A DNA stretch of 40,797 bases from Candidatus Babeliales bacterium. GTDB lineage: Bacteria; Babelota; Babeliae; Babelales; Vermiphilaceae. A model generated the notes under the pieces. It searched no databases, was not told the DNA's origin, and was given only the letters and a program-made list of their open reading frames with translations. Shown piece after piece: positions 22,649 to 31,595 of this stretch; within the stretch, counting starts at the first letter, position 1, and the number at the start of each line of letters is the position of its first letter. A program made the position numbers and the translations under genes. Location of the stretch: NCBI GenBank assembly GCA_035455925.1, contig DATIEE010000016.1:1-40797 (forward strand). The letters run 5' to 3'.

Positions 22649-25456
22649 ATGAATAAAAAAATAATTATTTTTCTTGTAATATTCTCATTATATTCATCTT
22701 TTAATGGTGCGATACTTATCAAAGGAGATAAAGATGCTTCTGAGGGACATACTTTCTCTTTTAATGTATATCAAAATATTTTTAGTCCTGCAGGAAATTT
22801 TTATGAAGGTAGCAATGAAGTTCTTACTACTAATCAAGAATTTTCTCTTTCTAGGCTATTACGAGGAACGAATGCATTTATGCCTCTTATCCCTGAAATA
22901 GTAACCTTAAATGGATCTAGTGATGTGGCAAATCCACTTTTTGGTGATAAAATAATCGCGCTTGGTATGTTAGAAACTGAAGACGGATTTTCTGTTCGAG
23001 ACATGCCAGTTGTAGTTGGTTCACATAATGAATCTACTGTATACCTTCTGGAGAATATCAATAAATTTAACGGTACGATAATGGCTTCATCTAACAATAC
23101 TCGTGACGCGCTTGGCAGCATATCTCGTGGTATTGTTAACCTTACCACCAACACTACGAGTCATGTGTTTGCTGCTGTAAAGCCCCATATAGGTGAATTT
23201 GGTGATCTTAATAGTGGCATCGCTCTTCTGATCCGAGGAACAATTAATAGTTCTGACGCAAAAAATGCTTCAGCAATTAGAATTTTCAGTCAAGTTAATG
23301 CTAATACCGGTGCTATTGTTCCTCCACAAGCATTACAACTTGATCCAACATCGCCGGCACTTTTTATTGATACTATCCTTGCAAGTATTACACAAAATAA
23401 AATCGCTATGCACTGGGACAATTCATTAGAATCTCTTTTTGTTGGATTAAATGTTACGGCAAATAGTGGAATCACTGATGGCGCTCGTGCCGTTGCTATT
23501 GTAAAATTCACAGAAAATGGTGGCATAACTTTACAAGAAATTGCTCCCGACACCGTTTTTTCACCCGGAAATAGGAATAATATTATTGGTGCTCGTGAGG
23601 CAGATGTACACGTATCTATCAATAGACTTAATTCTATGTATACAAGTACCGCGCTGAATTACCTCATTACCGTTGGTAGTGTTGGAGATGCGGCTACGGT
23701 AAACAATATAGTTTCTGCATTGCCACTTGTTAATACAGGACAATCAAAAAGTATGATTGCACAAAAAAATGCTCTACCAGTGAATATTTTTAAAAATTCT
23801 TCTGTGCCTCGTCTAATTGGACGTACTATTAGCGAACCTGCTACTACTCCTGAAGAAATGACGCAATTGACTGATAGTGCAGCACAAGTTGGTGGTGGAC
23901 CTCTTTTAGCAGGACCTATTAGTAATATTATTGTTCGTGATGACACAGTATTTGCTTTTGTTGGTGAAAATACTCCTGGTGTATATTCATCGCAAGCAAT
24001 TTTTGATCCTTCAGGCAAAATAAATTCATGGACATTATGGCAACGTGCTGCAGGAACGACCGATACTATTTTTGGTGCAGCGCTTAATGCATTTGATGGC
24101 AATTTTATTTTAGCATCAGGTTTAACTGCACAAACCGTTAACACACTACAAAAAACAATATGGTCTGACGGCTCTGCTGAAAGTTTACAGCCTCTTACAG
24201 CTATTTTAAATACAACATTTGCTCTTGATAATGGTGGTATACAAGGATTACAAACTTTTTTACCAATTACCCCAGGTTTAAATAAAATTGCTGTTTTGGC
24301 AGCTGGCGGCATTGGAACTATTGCGCTTGCACAAACAGGAATAGCAAACAGTAATGATATTATTATTCCAACAGTTGGAGCTGATTTTAATAACGTTGCT
24401 GAATTTAACAACGGCATTATTACCACAGATGTTACTGCAACAACAGTAATTATTTCTGGTGGTGAATTAACTAATATTGGACCAATTACCGCACTAGAAA
24501 TCGCAGCAACTACAACTAATGGTTGGCTATTTGTTGGAGGATCGAATGGCCTTGCAATTTTAGCTAATTCTGATGGAACAGGATGGGATCCTACAACAAA
24601 TTTAGGTAATAATTTTAGTGGATTGCACAATGGAATGAGCTTTAAAATCATTGGTAATTATAATTTTGTAAAAAAACTTATATATGATGATAATTTTTTA
24701 TACGTTATTGCGCACAACACTGTTGATCGAATTAACCTCATTACCTCTGATTTCAGCTCTAATAATCTTGATGTCACTACCATTGCATCAAATGGCATTA
24801 ATACTATTGCTCAAACAGGCGGCTTTCTTGATGGTATTTTCTCTCAAGCAAGTGGTATTATTGCAACAACTAATGGATTATTTCGAATTGGTAACAATAA
24901 GGATGTACGTATAATAATTAGTGAATCGGACGCACATTGGACACCGCTACCAATTGGTGAAAGTGCAGGCGCACCGACCTCATTATATGCAGTGACGCAA
25001 ACTAATCGCGCACAAGATATTACAAGAGGAAATGGTGGTTATTTTTATGTTCTTACTGCTAATGTTGGTATTGACCAATCACGTATTAACAGATTTACAG
25101 TACAACCACTTTCTTCTACTGATGTGATGACTGCAACAACTATACAACCATTTGATGATATATTTGTACAAAACATTCCTTCTTTTTTACTTTCATTCGG
25201 AGAATTTAGAAGTAATTTTGCAACGGATGGAGCTCTCTATTTTGCCACACGTAATCAAAATAATATTATTTCGCCAATAGCGCTTATTACACCATCATTT
25301 CCGGTCCCGCGTGTTGGAGTTGGTAATGTTGGTGATCGTAGTGTACCGGTACAAATAAATTTTCAACAAGGAACCGAAATAAATGCATTTTTACGCAGTC
25401 AAGCTTCAGGAAGCTGGATTGCAGCAGGAAATTTTAATACACAAGTACTTGAATAG
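22649..25456 (+). CDS. Large exported protein with propeller-like repeats (935 aa)
   Basis: A signal peptide (about 1-20) follows an ATG with a GGAGA site. The mature protein is low in Cys and rich in Asn, Thr, Gly, Ala and Ile. It contains recurring strand-like units around Gly-Gly/Asn-Gly turns, such as NGWLFVGGSNGLAIL, NKIAVLAAGGIGTIAL, DDNFLYVIAHNTVDRI and DGALYFATRNQN. That texture fits a beta-propeller or other all-beta surface protein, but no named family can be assigned. It is followed after 43 bases by a beta-barrel gene, so the pair is probably co-expressed and may form a surface complex. The 194-base region before it holds no clear promoter that I could pick. Long antisense frames inside it are codon-bias shadows. 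Confidence 0.8.
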   Translation: MNKKIIIFLVIFSLYSSFNGAILIKGDKDASEGHTFSFNVYQNIFSPAGNFYEGSNEVLTTNQEFSLSRLLRGTNAFMPLIPEIVTLNGSSDVANPLFGDKIIALGMLETEDGFSVRDMPVVVGSHNESTVYLLENINKFNGTIMASSNNTRDALGSISRGIVNLTTNTTSHVFAAVKPHIGEFGDLNSGIALLIRGTINSSDAKNASAIRIFSQVNANTGAIVPPQALQLDPTSPALFIDTILASITQNKIAMHWDNSLESLFVGLNVTANSGITDGARAVAIVKFTENGGITLQEIAPDTVFSPGNRNNIIGAREADVHVSINRLNSMYTSTALNYLITVGSVGDAATVNNIVSALPLVNTGQSKSMIAQKNALPVNIFKNSSVPRLIGRTISEPATTPEEMTQLTDSAAQVGGGPLLAGPISNIIVRDDTVFAFVGENTPGVYSSQAIFDPSGKINSWTLWQRAAGTTDTIFGAALNAFDGNFILASGLTAQTVNTLQKTIWSDGSAESLQPLTAILNTTFALDNGGIQGLQTFLPITPGLNKIAVLAAGGIGTIALAQTGIANSNDIIIPTVGADFNNVAEFNNGIITTDVTATTVIISGGELTNIGPITALEIAATTTNGWLFVGGSNGLAILANSDGTGWDPTTNLGNNFSGLHNGMSFKIIGNYNFVKKLIYDDNFLYVIAHNTVDRINLITSDFSSNNLDVTTIASNGINTIAQTGGFLDGIFSQASGIIATTNGLFRIGNNKDVRIIISESDAHWTPLPIGESAGAPTSLYAVTQTNRAQDITRGNGGYFYVLTANVGIDQSRINRFTVQPLSSTDVMTATTIQPFDDIFVQNIPSFLLSFGEFRSNFATDGALYFATRNQNNIISPIALITPSFPVPRVGVGNVGDRSVPVQINFQQGTEINAFLRSQASGSWIAAGNFNTQVLE

Positions 25457-25499
25457 TAAAATATCATAACATTTTTTAGAAATAACGTAGGATGCTGCA

Positions 25500-26762
25500 A
25501 TGACGTGCAGAAAAAAAATAACACTTTCACTCATTCTTATATCATTTACTTGCTCTAACAATACTATAAAATCAATGAATATTGTTAATACATTGTGGCC
25601 ATATGATACATTAATTCGACCAACATTTAACAATCAACGTTCGTGGCAATTAGCATGGTATTGTGAAGGTGGTTTTCATGACGCTAAAGGATTTAATGAT
25701 GATGGTGATATAGTTAATCCACTTCGTATTTGGAATAAACAACAAAATTCACTTGCTATGCTTGAAGGCTTTCCTGAAAATAGTCCTATCGCTCAGCTAC
25801 GTACAGCGCTACTTGATTGCGATAATGGTATTCGTGGCAGATTTAACGTTTGTGGTGACGTGCAAATGAACTTTAATAATTCGTTTGCAGCTCGTTTCTT
25901 TTTTGCTAATGATTGGTCTATTGGTCTCTATTTACCCGTGTATCAAATGAAGTTAAAAAATGTTACATTTATTGATCAGACACCAAATCTTGATAATCTA
26001 GATAAACTTGTACATACATTACTCACTGATAATTTAGCGCACAATGTACAACAACTTGGATGTCTTGATATAAGCGATTGGAAACGTGATGGCGTTGGCG
26101 ATCTCACCCTTCTTGTTGAATGGTTTCGTGATTTTTATCAAAATAAACAATTTTTAAAATGCGTACGAGTGAATTGGCGCGTGGGATTAGGCTTTCCAAC
26201 AGGATTACGTGAAAATATAAACTTATTATTCGCGGTTCCGTTCGGCTATGATGGAGCAGTTTCTATGCCTTTTGGTCTTGGAATTGATCTTACACTGGGA
26301 ACAAATTTTAAATGCGGTATAGATGTACAATTAACCCAAATTTTTGGCCATACGCGTATACGACGAATAAAAACAGATGTGGAGCAAACAGAACTACTCT
26401 TATTACAAACAGCTGCCACATTTAGAGATTATGGTTTAGTGCAACGATTTAATTTGTATGTTGAACTATTTAAGTTTATCAAGGGTTTATCATTCAAGGT
26501 GGGATACCAGTTTCTTAAACATGGTGAAGATGAAATTTCATTAAAAACACAGGTATTTTCAAATATTATAGCAAACAGTTCACCGCGATTAGATGAATTC
26601 ACTATGCATCATGTAATTACTAAATTTACGTATGATTTTGGTGTACATTTACCTGAAGGGCGCACGCGACCTGAATTAGGCTTATTCACTCGTCAGCCAT
26701 TTAATGGTAAAAATGTTGCTCTTGTGCCCACTATTGGCATAGTACTTTCTGTAGACTTTTAA
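25500..26762 (+). CDS. Putative outer-membrane beta-barrel protein (420 aa)
   Basis: An N-terminal signal peptide is present (about residues 6-26). The body has alternating hydrophobic/polar strands with aromatic girdles, for example RFFFANDWSIGLYLPVYQM, VRVNWRVGLGFPTGL, FGLGIDLTLGTNFKCGIDVQ, and a final strand GIVLSVDF. A terminal Phe is the signature recognised by the barrel-assembly machinery in Gram-negative bacteria. A family name cannot be given. It is the second gene of a pair with the large exported protein 43 bases upstream, behind an AGGATG-like site, so it could anchor or transport that partner. Confidence 0.75.
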   Translation: MTCRKKITLSLILISFTCSNNTIKSMNIVNTLWPYDTLIRPTFNNQRSWQLAWYCEGGFHDAKGFNDDGDIVNPLRIWNKQQNSLAMLEGFPENSPIAQLRTALLDCDNGIRGRFNVCGDVQMNFNNSFAARFFFANDWSIGLYLPVYQMKLKNVTFIDQTPNLDNLDKLVHTLLTDNLAHNVQQLGCLDISDWKRDGVGDLTLLVEWFRDFYQNKQFLKCVRVNWRVGLGFPTGLRENINLLFAVPFGYDGAVSMPFGLGIDLTLGTNFKCGIDVQLTQIFGHTRIRRIKTDVEQTELLLLQTAATFRDYGLVQRFNLYVELFKFIKGLSFKVGYQFLKHGEDEISLKTQVFSNIIANSSPRLDEFTMHHVITKFTYDFGVHLPEGRTRPELGLFTRQPFNGKNVALVPTIGIVLSVDF

Positions 26763-26792
26763 ATAAATTTTTTGAATTTTTATCTTTAATAC

Positions 26793-26825
26793 AAAAAAAA
26801 AGCTTGGGACATAAACGTCCCAAGC
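26793..26825 (-). terminator. Intrinsic terminator of the exported helical-protein gene
   Basis: GCTTGGGAC (26802-26810) pairs with GTCCCAAGC (26817-26825) around six bases, and nine T follow on the minus strand. It lies 27 bases beyond the stop codon of the gene at 26852-27835. Confidence 0.88.
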
Positions 26826-26851
26826 CTGTCGATTTCTTTTCAAGAATATAA

Positions 26852-27835
26852 TTATACTTTTAACCAATTATTTTTCGATCTTTCTATTTTATTTGCTACC
26901 ATATCAATAGCAGATGCAACATCATCGAGAATGTTTTTATATGTTTTTGGAACATTTTTTAGTTTTGATCTAAGAGAATGCATTTTATTTAAAACTTCTT
27001 TTGCTTGATTAAGTTGCGATGCGGTAATAATATCTTTTGATATAATATCTGATTGAGCAATAATAAAATTCCATTCTTCTATTGCATCATTAAATTCTTT
27101 TGCTTCCATGCTACCATCTGGAAATTTTGGTAAAATCATATTCTGCTCATTTTTTCTCATCATACCAGATATGTATCCTTTATTAATTCTTGCACGATTG
27201 CCTTGAAAATACCAATTAATTCCATAAGAGATACCAAAGGAAGTACCAACCAATAGACCATTAATTGCGTGTTTTATGGCATTGCTCCACTCTTTCCCCA
27301 AAATCCTTTCTTGTTCGAGTATTGCGATTTGTATATCTTTTAATTTATAGTGGAGTTCTCTGAACTGTTTTTGAGCATGACTACGTGTTTCTGTCTGCCC
27401 TGGCATTGGACTATCCCAAACCCATCCTTTAATCGTTTTTTCATCTATTTCTGTTCTCTTGCCTTTAATTTGTGTGTCAAGTGCATTTCTGCGGGTTAAT
27501 AATTCTGATAATGCTATTGCTGCTTGTCGTATTTGTTCTGGAAGATATCCCCTTACTACATCATTACCAAATGTTTTAACATCATTAAGAGCATTAAGTA
27601 ACTCCTGAGCCGCTATTTTTGCAGATCTAATAGCTTCTTTTTTTTCAACTATCCCTTGAGCTAGTTGAAAATTATGAGCTGTTGTTTTTATTTTGTCACC
27701 CAATTCTCGTATCAATTGTTGACCAATTAATGTTGCTTCTGAACTAACATGAATTTTTGTTGGGACAGCATCAACAATAAGTGTTGATAGTGAAATTACC
27801 GTTACAAACGCAGTTATATAGACTACCTTTTTCAT
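26852..27835 (-). CDS. Exported helical protein, function unknown (327 aa)
   Basis: The signal peptide is at about 1-23 (VVYITAFVTVISLSTLIVDA, then VPTK). The mature part is almost wholly helical, with coiled-coil-like charged heptads (for example about 60-125 and 150-190). A small Gly-rich hydrophobic stretch near 190-207 (INGLLVGTSFGISYGINWYF) could be a membrane or glycine-zipper-like segment, and a C-terminal helical hairpin follows. I recognise no family. The gene is alone, with an AAGGAAT-type site before its ATG and a strong terminator behind it. The 243 bases upstream separate it from the divergent lipase-like gene. Confidence 0.75.
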   Translation of the reverse strand: MKKVVYITAFVTVISLSTLIVDAVPTKIHVSSEATLIGQQLIRELGDKIKTTAHNFQLAQGIVEKKEAIRSAKIAAQELLNALNDVKTFGNDVVRGYLPEQIRQAAIALSELLTRRNALDTQIKGKRTEIDEKTIKGWVWDSPMPGQTETRSHAQKQFRELHYKLKDIQIAILEQERILGKEWSNAIKHAINGLLVGTSFGISYGINWYFQGNRARINKGYISGMMRKNEQNMILPKFPDGSMEAKEFNDAIEEWNFIIAQSDIISKDIITASQLNQAKEVLNKMHSLRSKLKNVPKTYKNILDDVASAIDMVANKIERSKNNWLKV

Positions 27836-28018
27836 GAAATATTCCTTTTTTTTACATTAATAACGTAATATTAAACGCGTTGCATTTAATATAGATTAAT
27901 TTGTTTTAATTTATCAATAAGTTAAAAAAAGTTATATTTTATAATAAAAAAATAGTCATGTATGAACTTTATGAAATCATATATGAAAATAAAACAAATT
28001 TAATTTTCATATAAAAAT

Positions 28019-28046
28019 TTGACTGTAAAAATAGTACACTTATGAT
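28019..28046 (+). promoter_or_regulatory. Promoter of the lipase-like gene
   Basis: TTGACT (28019-28024) and TATGAT (28041-28046) are 16 bases apart, 33 bases before the ATG, which has an AAAGGA site. The rest of 27836-28078 is AT-rich spacer with nothing else identified. Confidence 0.6.
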
Positions 28047-28078
28047 AAATATAATAGGCCTTTAGAAAAGGAACATAT

Positions 28079-28903
28079 ATGTATATTATAAAAAAGATTA
28101 TTGTCATTATCTGCTTTATTTTTTTATCTACTCAAGCACAATCTGTTTTTATTATTATTCATGGAACATGGGGAGCAGATTGCAGTTGGCATTCACCAAA
28201 AGGTGATTTTTTTGATGCTTTAGAAAACGCTGTTTGTCAAAAAAACAGTGCTGTGGTTTCTTTTCGCTGGAGTGGAGGATGTGGGCATGAATCACGCGTA
28301 AAAGCTGCAAACAATCTTATAAAACTTATCAAAACATATGCTATTGATACGCCACTCTTTATTATTGCCCATAGCCATGGAGGGACTGTAGCAGTATTAG
28401 CATCTCAATTTTTAGCTCAAGAACAAGACAATAAATATAAGATTTGCGCATTATTCACTTTAGGTACACCAATCATGAGTAACTATTTACCTAATATGAA
28501 TGTTATAGGCTATGTTTATAATCTATTTTCTTTCGAAGATCTTGTCCAAACTGTACTGGGAATTTCCTCTCGAGAATACCCAAAGCATAAAAGAATAGCC
28601 AATTTACGCATAATGATTAATGGAAAAGCTCCTGATCATGCTGGCCTACATCATCCGATAGTTGGCAAATGGATTGCATATATCCATCATTATTTTAAAA
28701 AATATTTAAATAACCAAAATATTACCAACTACATATCAGAGCCCAGCATAGTCTATTTTAGTGATATCAAGGCTCCTGAATATGCATATGATGAAAAACG
28801 AAATGATTTGTTTATAAGGGATCATCAACTTTCGGTACTAATACTTGATTCTTTCCGCAATTCCTTAGAAACCGGATCCAATATACCATTTACAAATTTA
28901 TAA
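28079..28903 (+). CDS. Exported alpha/beta-hydrolase (lipase/esterase-like)
   Basis: A signal peptide (about 1-22) precedes the alpha/beta-hydrolase core. IIIHGTWG (25-32) is the oxyanion-hole strand-turn, and IIAHSHGG (95-102) is the nucleophile elbow with Ser99 (Ala-x-Ser-x-Gly variant). A likely catalytic His lies in DHAGLHHPIVG; the acid residue is not certain. Lipases or esterases of this kind act on lipids or acyl esters, and export by an intracellular bacterium would let it act on host membranes or the envelope; the substrate is inference. Its last 79 bases overlap the 3' end of nusB on the other strand. Confidence 0.8.
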   Translation: MYIIKKIIVIICFIFLSTQAQSVFIIIHGTWGADCSWHSPKGDFFDALENAVCQKNSAVVSFRWSGGCGHESRVKAANNLIKLIKTYAIDTPLFIIAHSHGGTVAVLASQFLAQEQDNKYKICALFTLGTPIMSNYLPNMNVIGYVYNLFSFEDLVQTVLGISSREYPKHKRIANLRIMINGKAPDHAGLHHPIVGKWIAYIHHYFKKYLNNQNITNYISEPSIVYFSDIKAPEYAYDEKRNDLFIRDHQLSVLILDSFRNSLETGSNIPFTNL

Positions 28904-29328
28904 GCATCTATTTCAGCAAAGCATTTTGCAAGTTCAACGGCTTCATTGATAATAATTCGCTCATCGGTGGGCGTATATTTAATTTCCCAAATAGCAAATA
29001 ATAAAATTAATTTAGTGCAAACACTAATTCGCTCAATACGCCAATTTGCTAAATAAGGCTCATAAATCTTTTCAAGAACATCTCTATGTTTAATAATTTC
29101 ATTAGTAATCATAAAAAGTTCCCCGTCCACAGGAATAGAAAGGTCAAATCCTCGATTAAAATTATGTATAATAGATTCTAAAGATTCTTCATAATTAAAT
29201 GCTTCTGCAGCATATAAAAAATGAAAAATAAGAGAACGAATATCTCGTCGTGATAAATCTTTATATAATTTAGGAGATTGAAAATCTTCCTGCATTATAG
29301 CGCCTTCAGCAATAAAAAGTGAACTCAT
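28825..29328 (-). CDS. nusB: Transcription antitermination factor NusB
   Basis: NusB binds NusE (S10) and boxA RNA in antitermination complexes for rRNA transcription. LSRRDIRSLIFHFLYAAEAF is the opening RNA-binding helix with its Arg pair, and the end NEAVELAKCFAEIDAYKFVNGILD is the family signature. The start is taken as the ATG at 29328 behind a GGGGGT site, giving 167 aa; a GTG at 29343 and an ATG at 29295 are alternatives. About 16-25 residues precede the core, slightly longer than many NusBs. It is second in the efp-nusB operon (40-base gap) and overlaps the lipase-like gene tail to tail by 79 bases. Confidence 0.93.
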   Translation of the reverse strand: MSSLFIAEGAIMQEDFQSPKLYKDLSRRDIRSLIFHFLYAAEAFNYEESLESIIHNFNRGFDLSIPVDGELFMITNEIIKHRDVLEKIYEPYLANWRIERISVCTKLILLFAIWEIKYTPTDERIIINEAVELAKCFAEIDAYKFVNGILDPVSKELRKESSISTES

Positions 29329-29368
29329 AGCGATACCCCCCACAATAGTATCTTAATCAATAATTTTA

Positions 29369-29935
29369 TTATTTTTTAACTCGTTCCATGTAGCTTTTAT
29401 CGCGTGTATCTATTTTGACAATATCACCCTCATTAACAAATAAAGGAACTTGAATAACTAATCCTGACTCAAGAGTTGCAGGTTTTGTTGCACCACCCTG
29501 AGCTGTATCACCTCTAACTCCTGGCATTGTTTCTTTAACTGTCATTTCCATGAACATTGGTGCAGTTACTGTTATTGGTTTTCCTTCAAAATTGAGAACA
29601 GTATACACTTCTTGTTCTTTGAGAAAATCTAATACATCTTCAATTTGTTCTTTATTAAACGACACTTGATCAAAAGTACTTTGATCCATAAAGTGATAGA
29701 GCCCACCGTCTGAATAAAGATATTGCATTTCATTATATTCTAAATCTGGTTGATCAAATTTTTCACCAGAGCGAAAGGTATCTTCCCATATAAGCCCTGT
29801 TATCATATTTCTCATTTTTGTTTTAACAAAAGCTCCACCTTTTCCTGGTTTTACGTGATGATAATCAAGAATTATGTATGGCGCATTGTTATAAAGGATT
29901 TTCATACCTTTTTTGAAATCTGTTGTAGCGATCAC
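29369..29935 (-). CDS. efp: Translation elongation factor P
   Basis: EF-P rescues ribosomes stalled at consecutive prolines. The start is a GTG at 29935, six bases after AAGGAA, giving 188 aa, the normal length. The longer open frame to 30106 has no site and would add 57 unrelated residues. The protein opens IATTDFKKGMKILYNNAPY. The modified Lys is Lys32 in KPGKGGAFVKTK. The three beta-barrel domains follow, with the family block DGGLYHFMDQSTFDQ and the ending TRDKSYMERVKK. Modification enzymes (EpmA/EpmB or others) are not in the window. A sigma70-like promoter is 40 bases upstream, and nusB follows. Confidence 0.95.
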   Translation of the reverse strand: MIATTDFKKGMKILYNNAPYIILDYHHVKPGKGGAFVKTKMRNMITGLIWEDTFRSGEKFDQPDLEYNEMQYLYSDGGLYHFMDQSTFDQVSFNKEQIEDVLDFLKEQEVYTVLNFEGKPITVTAPMFMEMTVKETMPGVRGDTAQGGATKPATLESGLVIQVPLFVNEGDIVKIDTRDKSYMERVKK

Positions 29936-29974
29936 TATATCTTCCTTATTGTTTGGGTAATTACTTATATTTTT

Positions 29975-30003
29975 AGTATAAAAAAAGCCTTTAAAAAAGG
30001 CAA
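29975..30003 (-). promoter_or_regulatory. Promoter of efp-nusB, overlapping a palindrome
   Basis: Minus-strand TTGCCT (29998-30003) and TATACT (29975-29980) lie 17 bases apart, 40 bases before the efp GTG. The -35 and spacer contain GCCTTTTTTAAAGGC followed by seven T, which looks like a terminator but forms part of the promoter. It may be a regulatory site. Confidence 0.6.
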
Positions 30004-30107
30004 ATTGACTAATACAACAAAAAATCATTTCAATCTTATTTGATGCGATATCCATCCAATGGTACGCTATAAACGTTAAAAAACATTTTAAAACTTGGAA
30101 ATCCATT

Positions 30108-31337
30108 ATGTCTTTATATATAACTGATCCACGTATTTATCAGCTTATTGAATCTGAAAAACGCCGCCAGGAAGAAACAATAAACCTTATTGCCTCAGAA
30201 AACTACGTATCAGCAGCTGTTATGGAAGCAACAGCTTCAGTATTAACTAACAAATATGCCGAAGGTTATCCAGAAAAACGTTATTATCCTGGCTGTACTG
30301 TTATTGATAAAGTTGAATTACTTGCAATCGATCGTTGTAAGCAGTTATTTCATGCAGAACATGCTAATGTACAACCACATTCAGGTTCACAAGCAAATAT
30401 GGCTGTTTATTTTTCATTGTTAAAGCCGGGCGATACCATTTTAGGCATGAGTTTAAGCTCTGGTGGGCACCTTACCCATGGGCATAATGTAAATTTTTCG
30501 GGTACATTGTTTAAAAGTGTGCAATATACAGTATCACCAGAAACAGAACTATTAGATTATAATGCTATTGAACAACTAGCGCACGAACATATGCCCCGAC
30601 TTATTGTTTCAGGAGCATCAGCATATTCCCGCATCATAGATTTTGAACGCCTTGCTGGTATTGCTAAAGATGTTAACGCTTTATTGCTTGCTGATATAGC
30701 ACATATTGCTGGATTAGTTGCAGCCGGACTTCATCCAAGTCCCATCAATTACGCAGATTTTACTACAAGTACAACCCATAAAACATTGCGTGGACCTCGT
30801 GGGGGACTTATTATGACATCTGCTGCTCATGCAGCTAAAATTGATCGTGCAATTATGCCAGGTATGCAAGGAGGTCCTTTAATGAATACAATTGCTGCAA
30901 AAGCTGTAGCATTTAATGAAGCATTACAACCATCATTTATTGACTATCAAAAACAAATTATATCTAATGCCCAAGCAATGGCTGATGAGCTCATTATATT
31001 AGGGTATCGCATTGTGGCGGGTGGTACTGATAATCATCTATTTATTGTTGATATACGTTCAAAAAATATTACCGGATTAAAAGCTGAAATTGCTTTAGAA
31101 AAAGCTGGCATCACCGTAACGCGTAGTTGTATTCCCTTTGATACAGAAAAACCATGGATTACAAGCGGCATTCGCCTTGGAACTCCTGCAATTACTACAC
31201 GCGGCATGCACGCAGTTACCGCTCGTCAGATTGCGCATTTAATTGATGATGCAATTCGACACCATGATAATGATGTTGTATTGAATGCAATTAAAGTTAA
31301 AGTTCGCGCATTATGTACAGAATTTCCTATTAACTAA
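30108..31337 (+). CDS. glyA: Serine hydroxymethyltransferase
   Basis: This PLP enzyme converts serine and tetrahydrofolate to glycine and 5,10-methylene-tetrahydrofolate, feeding one-carbon metabolism. It opens with [16 protein letters not shown] and has [12 protein letters not shown] and [11 protein letters not shown] in the N-terminal half. The PLP Lys is Lys225 in [14 protein letters not shown]. The C-terminal part has [15 protein letters not shown]. Length (409 aa) is normal and all key residues appear intact. The gene stands alone, divergent from efp with 172 bases between the start codons. Confidence 0.97.
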   Translation: MSLYITDPRIYQLIESEKRRQEETINLIASENYVSAAVMEATASVLTNKYAEGYPEKRYYPGCTVIDKVELLAIDRCKQLFHAEHANVQPHSGSQANMAVYFSLLKPGDTILGMSLSSGGHLTHGHNVNFSGTLFKSVQYTVSPETELLDYNAIEQLAHEHMPRLIVSGASAYSRIIDFERLAGIAKDVNALLLADIAHIAGLVAAGLHPSPINYADFTTSTTHKTLRGPRGGLIMTSAAHAAKIDRAIMPGMQGGPLMNTIAAKAVAFNEALQPSFIDYQKQIISNAQAMADELIILGYRIVAGGTDNHLFIVDIRSKNITGLKAEIALEKAGITVTRSCIPFDTEKPWITSGIRLGTPAITTRGMHAVTARQIAHLIDDAIRHHDNDVVLNAIKVKVRALCTEFPIN

Positions 31338-31354
31338 AAAAATAAATTAGAAAA

Positions 31355-31499
31355 CTTAGAAAGTGGTCCTGAAATGCATATTCTATAGGCACAAATAGCT
31401 ACTTTTTTAAACCAACTAAATATCTTTATTTCTATTTTCTGTAGCAATCTGGTGACAATCGTTTGCATATTTTAAAATTAGCTGTACTTTCTTTCTAAG
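31355..31499. repeat. Possible short mobile-element relic with 9-base inverted ends
   Basis: CTTAGAAAG (31355-31363) and CTTTCTAAG (31491-31499) are perfect inverted ends of a 145-base non-coding segment after glyA. The left end continues TGGTCC, like some IS ends. No transposase frame is legible inside and no target duplication was identified. This could be a MITE-like relic or chance. Confidence 0.3.
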
Positions 31500-31521
31500 G
31501 CTTATGACATTACATAATGTA

Positions 31522-31571
31522 TTGCACAATGATACAAAAATTGTTATAACTTAGTTATATCATTGTATAAT
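31522..31571 (+). promoter_or_regulatory. Promoter region with operator-like palindrome before the AbrB-domain gene
   Basis: TTGCAC (31522-31527) and TATAAC (31545-31550) are 17 bases apart, and a perfect TATAAT (31566-31571) lies further on with TTGTTA (31541-31546) 19 bases before it. Between them is TATAACT-t-AGTTATA (31545-31559), a perfect 7-1-7 palindrome overlapping promoter elements. That is the layout expected if the AbrB-type protein encoded next regulates its own gene. Confidence 0.5.
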
Positions 31572-31595
31572 ATTATTGTTGTCTTGGAGAGAAAA

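Noticed and set aside
23659-24651. Long antisense open frame (330 codons) inside the propeller-like gene
   Set aside because: It lies fully opposite a gene with signal peptide and ribosome site, has a low-complexity Val/Pro/Ala composition typical of codon-bias shadows, and no initiation signal.
29975-30003. Intrinsic terminator in the efp leader
   Set aside because: The hairpin plus T run coincides with a near-consensus promoter (TTGCCT-17-TATACT) at the right distance from the start, which explains the sequence better.
29936-30106. N-terminal extension of elongation factor P to a start at 30106
   Set aside because: The 57 extra residues do not resemble EF-P, have no ribosome site and cover the promoter; the GTG at 29935 with AAGGAA gives the normal 188 aa.
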